The translations under genes were made by a program, and so were the position numbers. Below are positions 57,877 through 64,000 of a stretch of 64,000 bases of DNA, one piece after another. Each line of letters begins with the position of its first letter. Position 1 is the stretch's first letter. The stretch lies in NCBI RefSeq assembly GCF_000213175.1, contig NW_009799102.1, positions 2,160,684 to 2,224,683 on the forward strand, in the 5' to 3' direction. The notes below the pieces were generated by a model, which ran no database searches, had not been told where the DNA came from, and saw only the letters and a list, made by a program, of their open reading frames with translations. Source of the stretch: Neurospora tetrasperma FGSC 2508 (lineage: Eukaryota > Ascomycota > Sordariomycetes > Sordariales > Sordariaceae).

Positions 57877-59194
57877 CTTTGCTGTTCAATAAGCAAGAGA
57901 TTGCTAACTTGGACAGGTAGAAAAGGGAGGATCGAAGTTGTTGTTATGGTGATGCAGTGACCCGAGAGGCCCTTGAAAGAAGGAAGACGGGAAAGAAGAG
58001 AACCAAGTGGGGTGGAAACCCGCCCGGGATATATCACTTATTCATGAAGTGCCTGGCTTACCCACCCCCGGCCTCAAAGTCTAGTGGACGCGTGTGAGCT
58101 GTTTAGTGCTTGCATTCAGAGCCTGGCAGTTCATTTAGCGCCTTGCGGGGGAAGTCAGGTTATGTAACCGCAGTCAACCGAGGGACCTGAATCGAGAAAG
58201 GAAGCTCGGCGTGGGCGCGTGGCAGTCCAGCGTGGCGATTGCAACCATTCAAACAGGGCAGCGAACAGCCTCGTGTTGATGATGTTTTCCCGCTCACTCG
58301 TTCACTGCGACTCCGTCCGCGGACCCCGTTCGGTTCCAGGTTTTGTAGTAGCAGGACTTCCGGGGAAGCCGGCATCACTAGTCTAGCAGTGCCAGACCAT
58401 CCATTCATCCAGATGTTCTGCTACCGAGGGAAACTCTGAGAAGGAAACTAAACAGAAGCCAAGAGAGTTTGGGTACTCGCCATTTACCATATGGAATCAA
58501 TGGCTCGAGACATCGAGGTACTTTTTTCCCCACCGTTCCCTTGCCGTTATCCGAACACATGGAAGTCGAAATATCGATCAAATCACACAATCACATGCAC
58601 GAAGGACTCACCACCACACCACACCAACAATGGCCTTTTGACGTAGCACCTTGATGGCTCTCCACGGTAGCAGGTAGTAAAAGTCATCCTTAGTATATAA
58701 AATACTTAATGATCCAAACAACCACATCAAATCACCGTTTCATCGTGCTACCAAATTGCAGGCAGTGTACGTAGCAGTAAGTACTCATCCAAACATAACC
58801 GCCGTTTCATTTGCCTCCCCCTCCAGGCTTTCAACCTCCGCCTCTTTATTCCTAAATCTAGTATTACGTTGACGTCGTTCTTCTCATCTTTATATCCATA
58901 TTCGTTCCGTAGGTTTCCCTTCCACACCATGGGTTGCTTGCCTCTGTCAGCCTCTTCCTCATCCACCTTGCTTAGGAGGAGAGGTTACTAATTATATGTT
59001 GTCCAAATTTCCCGGTGAGCAAATAGCAGAAACATTGTCTCCTCAAACGCCCCCAACCCATCCTGTTGAAATTGGCATGTGCTTGCTATGATGAAGGAGC
59101 TCCTCCTCCCTTTCTCCAAGTAAGAAACGCTCTTTGTGCTCCATACCTCCCCTCCTGAGCCCGTGTACGTTGTCAGGTTATTTTGTGTGCTGTA

Positions 59195-59218
59195 GGTGGT
59201 GGTGGTGGTGGTGGTGGT
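59195..59218. repeat. (GGT)n microsatellite
   Basis: Eight GGT units in intergenic DNA. Confidence 0.95.
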
Positions 59219-59410
59219 AATGCTGGTGCTGGTAAATCATTAAGCAAATTCTCCTCCCCTTTCGAACGCCGTTCCTGCAAAGTGGCAGCCGACCGTATTC
59301 CAAGAGGACAGTCGGCAATACGCGCCCTTCCTTGTCCATGAAATGCCCACTAAGATTTACAATTCGTTGTTTTCAGCCTTTCGAAATCGTCGTTCAACGA
59401 GGTTGGTTAT

Positions 59411-59440
59411 TCGGTTCGGTTCGGTTCGGTTTGGTTCGGT
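59411..59440. repeat. TTCGG pentanucleotide tandem repeat
   Basis: About five tandem copies of GGTTC, one with a C-to-T change (GGTTT), just downstream of the GT34 gene. Confidence 0.85.
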
Positions 59441-59528
59441 ACGTGCATGTTCATGGTATCCAAGAAGCTGAATGTGCCTTCTTGTCGCCTGCTATCCTCC
59501 ATCCATCCCTTGACCTCTGCCTGCCTTC

Positions 59529-60675
59529 TCATGAGTCCTGAAACGCGGCCTTCCACTGAGCGAACCTCTGCGACTCGGTCTCACAAGTATCCTCGCCAGC
59601 TTCACCGCAAGCGTAGAGGCGCACCGCAAGGTCGCCCTCCTTGTACTCCTGCCCACCCTTCTCCTTGCTGTATGAGTTCAAGATGCGCTGGGGCACAAGA
59701 GCGAGCTTGGCGAGGATGGTGGGGTGCCACTGGACAATGTGTTCCTGTTGTCTCACGTGTTAGCATATTGTCCGTTTTCACCCCCTGATCAGCGACGCTT
59801 TCGCGAGAGCTTGGCCCAACTTACCAAGGCATGCTGCTCCGCCTTCTGAAAGTTATAAGTCCTGTAGATGGGATCAAACCAAGTCTCGAGGAAAAACTTG
59901 GCCCACTCGCCATTCTTCACCACGAAGCTGCTCGAAGACAGGCCATCCTTGTCCTGCGTCAATACGAAATCAACATCGTGTCCCTTGAGGTGGCTGAACG
60001 TCTTGATGATGCTGTCGGGCGGCACAACGGGGTGGTCCTTGATCATCAGCTCCTCCAGCCTCGATGGCTTCATGACGTGCTCCTCGATCTTCAGCAGCGG
60101 GTTCATGATGAAGGCGTTCTGATCGAGGTACCAGATGTACGACGCATCGGGGAACTTGGTCATGGCATGTCGGACGGCGGGGAGGGTGGCCCACGAGACG
60201 GGTGCGCCGTGGAGGTCGTAGTCGGAGGATTTGACGAAGAAGGTGCCGTAGCCTGCATCGGGTGGTGATGATGGTAAGTAAGCTGAGGTCAGGATAGAGA
60301 CAGCGGGAGCATGCATCTGTCTTCGCATGTCGCTCCCCTTGGCGCAGATTGGGCGGGAATTGATGAACACATACCATGCTTCTCGGCATATTTTAGCCTG
60401 TTTTCCTTGACCATATCCAAATACCCCTTTCCATACTTGCCCTCGTTGAACACTGTAACTATCACCACCGGCGGGTTGCCCGACGGCTTGTGGTACGCCG
60501 GTGGCGCATGTCGACTACGGCCGCTTCGTTGGAATAGCCACAGTAGCGTCAGGAATGCCAGGCCGGTAAGGACAATGGTTTTCAAACGCTTGCCTCGTAT
60601 TGTCGGAAGAGCGGACGTCCGGGGCCGAAATGGCGGCGGGTTCGAAGATTTTCGTGGAGGGTATGCGAAATGCAT
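59529..60675 (-). CDS. GT34 family glycosyltransferase (MNN10/MNN11/GMA12-like)
   Basis: Type II Golgi membrane enzyme of the alpha-1,2-galactosyl/alpha-1,6-mannosyltransferase family. Exons 60375-60675, 59825-60252 and 59529-59744, with introns of 122 and 80 bp (GTATGT...GCAG; GTAAGT...ACAG), giving 314 residues. A short cytosolic tail precedes a signal anchor at residues 32-48 (KTIVLTGLAFLTLLWLF). The catalytic region has VVIVTVFNEGKYGKGYLDMV, VKENRLKYAEKHGYGTF, then YIWYLDQNAFIMNP (144-146), the metal-binding DxD position reading D-Q-N. The end has EHIVQWHPTILAKLALVPQR. Start chosen at 60675; upstream in-frame ATGs at 60900 would add 75 low-complexity residues. MNN10/11 members extend cell-wall mannan; the precise sugar specificity is undetermined. 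Confidence 0.9.
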
Positions 60676-62280
60676 CGCGGGCAGGTTTGCGACGAGGAAC
60701 AGACGAGTCCAGACCCTGAAACTATGGTGTCGTAGTACGCGCGGCGCGGCGTCGTCAGCTTCGGCAGAAGATTCCACCCTCGCAGGGACAGAGGGAAATA
60801 GAGCGGTTTGGCGGGCGGTGGGAAGAGGCGACCAAGTGGAAGCTTCCGTCCGCAGAAAGAGGAGTTTAGGGGAAAACAAGATCGACGCCGAAAAGGTCAA
60901 ACTAGGGGTTCGGCCGTTGGTGATGCGCGCGCGCCTGTTCGCGACGGTCTAACCAGCTTGATTGGGACAAATCGCCCAAACAGGACTTTTGGCTCAACAA
61001 GCCTCACACTACCAGTCGAAGTTTGGTTGTCGTCGGCCGGACTTGTTTGAGGAATACTTGTAGATACTGTTGACCAAGGCAGGTACGTCAAGGAGTATCA
61101 ATCTAGATCGGATCGAATCGTGGCTGGTACTCTTTTTTTCTTGTCTTATAACGAACCAACACGCTAAAACGGACGGGGGGTGAACCAGGTCGGCGTGATA
61201 GCGTCCGTTCGGTTGGTCGCGGCTTTCTAATAGCACGTATCGTCGTCAGGATTTAGACATGGACATCTGGTGAAATTGGCTGGCAGCTTTGTGCCCCGAA
61301 CACAATTCGTACGTATCCCACTGTGCTCGACGCTGCACAAGATGGGAGACAAGAGGCGCGACGGGTGGAGGTGGATATTTATTGGAAAGCCCCCTTTCGA
61401 GATCCAACATCTGGACCTGACTCGACTCGCTGCTTCTTGTTGGAAATTCAGTTTGGGCAGGTTGAAACAACGCAGGAACACCCTCTAAATTACGAGCGGC
61501 CTGAAGAAGACCGTTGCCAGGTGTCATCACTGTAATACAAGTAGACGTTGGCGGCGTTGGATGCATCGATAAGGGTCCTTGAGCCCCACTCTGGCACAGG
61601 GCAGCCCTCGGTCCAACAAGGTGCTCACTCCCGCCAAGTTGGAATTGAACTGCATCGTCACCTACCTACCTCTTGGTCCCGTCTGATAGCTGCTGACTTC
61701 ACATCACGCAGGGCGTATCTGGATATCTTATATAAAGTAGGTAGCTTATTTCATTGTAACCAACGCTGATTGCTAAAGCAACGCGTGCTTGATTTTTAAA
61801 CGCTTCGCTAAAGTATCAGGACCTCATCCGGCCATCATCATTAGACAAACCCCAGGTATCTCAATGGCATGTTCCAATCTCGAAAGACAGCAAACTCCCT
61901 TCTCCCATCCGTCCGACGGCATAGTGCACACTCGAAAGCATGCGCCCAAAGACATGTCTGCCCGAAAGCAAGTGGATATCCACCCGAAGGCGTGAGGAGT
62001 AGCGAAAGATGGAAAAGGCTCCAAAGAACCCAGTCCAGTAAGGCTCGGATTGGCGCTCCATGCCAGTCCCAAACGAGAAGCAGACAAGACGCCTTCTTCT
62101 CAGGGCGACAATGAAGCTCGATCTTTGCACACAGACTAGTTGCCACGACATGGAAGCAGGAGCCAGTGACAACTTAAGAGTGTGCAAGCGGTTTTGGGGG
62201 TAGGCTATGGCGAGAGCGGACGTGGCGTTGTGGGCGAAGGGACGTGGGATAAACAAAAGCAGCTCGGATTGAATACTCGT
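60676..62280. other. Intergenic between GT34 and RING-CH genes
   Basis: About 1.6 kb. The half near the GT34 gene is GC-rich and probably its promoter. The rest has frames of 60-131 codons without features. No gene is seen. Confidence 0.5.
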
Positions 62281-63308
62281 TTACTTATCTTTCCTCGTCT
62301 CGTCGTCCACTGCGTAGTCCTCGTCATCGGCGTCTTCATCCTCTTGTATGTCAACAACTCTGTCGCGGGCCTTTTCAAGGACTCTCGCGCTGAAGTGACG
62401 GACGAACTTCCATGCTGCCTGCTCCTTTTGTTAGCAAGCTGTCTGGTCTGTTATGAAAAAAGGCTATAACTTACCACAAGAAATGTGAGAACGCCAATCA
62501 TCACAAGCATCCAATTGACCGACTCAACTCTGTCTCTGCCCCTGCGACGTCCACCTACTGTACTACGAATGTTGAACCACTGCCACGGCGACATGGCAAT
62601 AAAAGTCTTCAAGAACCCAAGCAAGCCAAGCGAGAGAAATCCCTTGAGAAAATGGAAAGACCAAGTCGTCGGTTCATCGTCAACCGGGCGCATAGCCTCG
62701 ACATCTGAGATGACATCGTGAATCGTCTCCACCACGCTTCCCCAAGGGTCGACCCAAAGGTTGATGATGGGGTCGGCAACAAAGCCCAACAAAAACACGG
62801 CCAAGATGAACACCACCCCGGTGAGCACCACGCTTCCCGTCGTACTCGTCAACCAGCGGCCCCATCTCAGTCTCTCCAGCCGGTACTCGAATCTGCAGGT
62901 AGGACACTGCCAAAAGTTCCGGTCAGACAAAGGCGACGCTTGCCTCCATTGCTGAAGGCAACCTTCGTGGACGTATTTTTGGGTGCCTTTGCATCTGCAA
63001 GGGCTGATCAACCGGCCCAGCTCCGGATCCTCTGAATAGTATCGAACGCGGGCTCTTGAGGTGAAGCGAGCCGCAAATGACTCGTCAATCTCGGTGGTGG
63101 GCTGGACTACTTCCAAGCAGATGCGGCAAGTGCGGGGTTTGTAGGCTCGCTGTTTTGGCTGCTGCTGAGAGCTCGGCTTTGATGCTGATGAACCTGATGA
63201 TGAGCTGTGCGGTGTCTCGTGGGTTGATGAGGCTTGCGCGCTGCTGTTTGGATGGCCGTTCGGGTCTGTGCCCGAAGGCCATGACCAATTTGTTGATCCA
63301 AAGTCCAT
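62281..63308 (-). CDS. RING-CH (MARCH-type) membrane E3 ubiquitin ligase
   Basis: Two exons, 62475-63308 and 62281-62418, with a 56-bp intron (donor GTAAGT, acceptor AGCAG), phase 0, giving 323 residues. The N-terminal 55 residues are Ser/Gln-rich. A C4HC3 RING-CH lies at residues 61-138: CRICLE, an insert, CRCKG, YVHEGCLQQW and FWQCPTCRFEY. Three membrane segments follow at about 157-177 (VVLTGVVFILAVFLLGFV), 220-239 and 266-284. The cytosolic tail after the junction is acidic (QEDEDADDEDYAVDDE). MARCH-type proteins ubiquitinate membrane substrates in the ER or endosomes. This fungal form is not the large SSM4/DOA10, which has many more TM segments. Substrate unknown. Confidence 0.93.
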
Positions 63309-64000
63309 GTTTTACCCTGCAAGGCTGATGATACTTCCGGGAACAGTGCTGCAAAATCAAAAGGAGGATGATGATATGGTAGAAGTGTACGGGGTGATGG
63401 GAAGGGGGGGGATCCGGATTGTTGAATAGCGAGAAGTCCAGAGAACATCTCGGAAAAGGTGGAAGCAGCAATGTGGTCAAATTGCCTTTGCCAATTGAAC
63501 TTGACCACTCGCTCTTAACCCCAGCGTGCCCAGCTCAAGCCTCGGGACAGCACTGCCCGCTAAAGAAAGAGTGGGCATCATCATTTCGTAACATACCTCA
63601 ACCGGCTTCTATCACATCTGTGATAGCTTCCACCTTTGTGGCACAGATTGCGACAGTTCAAAACGCATGTCGCCAGGGTGTTTCTCAAACAGAAAAGTCG
63701 AAGAGGAAAATGTGAAAAATATCTGATGGGGTTGCAAAATGTTAAGAGCAAAAGAAACACTGGGGGTTTTTGACCTTTCCCCTTTCGGACTAGGGTAAGT
63801 ACCGTCACCAGCGACTATGTGTGGGGTCGCAGAGCTAGCTCCTGGTGTACTTGCCGTTGCCTGCCGCGTCTACCAGCAACAGCAGCACAACAGCGACGGG
63901 AAGTGCCTGCCTTGAGGCTCAAGTGGTCCGAGCTCTTTCAGGCTGAGTCCAGTTGCTGGCAGTGGTTCCAGCTCCAGTTCGACGCGCAACTTCCCCCGTG
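63309..64000. other. Promoter side of the RING-CH gene
   Basis: A 692-bp stretch to the window end. Frames overlap it without features, and no gene is supported. The next gene is outside the window. Confidence 0.5.

Larger units (their letters stand above)
57877..59528. other. Intergenic between DPL1 and GT34 gene
   Basis: About 1.65 kb containing the DPL1 promoter and the GT34 3' end. It contains a (GGT)8 run at 59195-59218 and GGTTC/TTCGG pentamers at about 59411-59440. No gene is seen. Confidence 0.5.

Noticed and set aside
1-64000. tRNA, rRNA genes and intact transposable elements
   Set aside because: I looked for cloverleaf arms, rRNA core sequences, transposase or reverse-transcriptase motifs and long terminal repeats by eye and found none I could support. 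A covariance or profile search would be decisive.

Overview
This is a gene-dense stretch of nuclear DNA from a filamentous ascomycete, most likely a sordariomycete. The genes have short GT-AG introns, mostly 50-200 bp, with CTAAC-like branch sites. Coding DNA is GC-rich and intergenic DNA carries homopolymers and microsatellites. The gene families (COA1, GET2, MZT1, SPC25, RRN6, HUL4, DPL1, filamentous-fungal DNA polymerase iota) are typical of Pezizomycotina. Species and chromosome cannot be fixed from the sequence alone.

Layout. 0.9-2.7 kb: bHLH transcription factor (-). 5.4-7.1 kb: TMEM135-like membrane protein (+). 8.2-8.6 kb: doubtful polyproline reading frame over a long CCT microsatellite. 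9.2-10.4 kb: GET2 (-). 11.2-12.0 kb: unrecognised four-TM protein (-). 13.5-14.3 kb: COA1 (+). 14.7-15.8 kb: mitochondrial ribosomal protein uL3m (-). 16.5-17.5 kb: CCDC25/JLP2 (+). 17.7-18.5 kb: PITH-domain protein (-). 19.0-22.3 kb: RRN6-like Pol I factor (-). 22.9-23.8 kb: SPC25 (+). 24.4-24.8 kb: MZT1 (+), followed at once by an in-frame 268-codon reading frame. 27.1-29.9 kb: CHY/RING E3 ligase (-). 34.2-38.3 kb: HUL4-type HECT E3 ligase (+). 38.9-41.3 kb: DNA polymerase iota (-). 43.3-46.9 kb: WDR62/MAPKBP1-like WD40 protein (+). 47.8-50.0 kb: coiled-coil protein (-). 52.9-54.5 kb: pyruvate dehydrogenase kinase family (+). 55.9-57.9 kb: sphingosine-1-phosphate lyase (-). 59.5-60.7 kb: GT34 glycosyltransferase (-). 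62.3-63.3 kb: RING-CH membrane E3 ligase (-).

The genes are housekeeping and regulatory and do not form a metabolic cluster. Themes recur: mitochondrial biogenesis (COA1 and uL3m are adjacent and convergent; PDK), microtubule and kinetochore machinery (SPC25 next to MZT1, and a WDR62-like protein further on), ubiquitin ligation (three E3s of different classes) and ER/lipid functions (GET2, DPL1, GT34). No rRNA, tRNA, CRISPR array or intact mobile element was recognised. The most notable observation is in the CCDC25 gene, where the conserved protein sequence and the reading phase are best kept by a one-nucleotide exon between two small introns. Second is the TAG-ATG junction joining MZT1 to a long downstream reading frame in the same frame.
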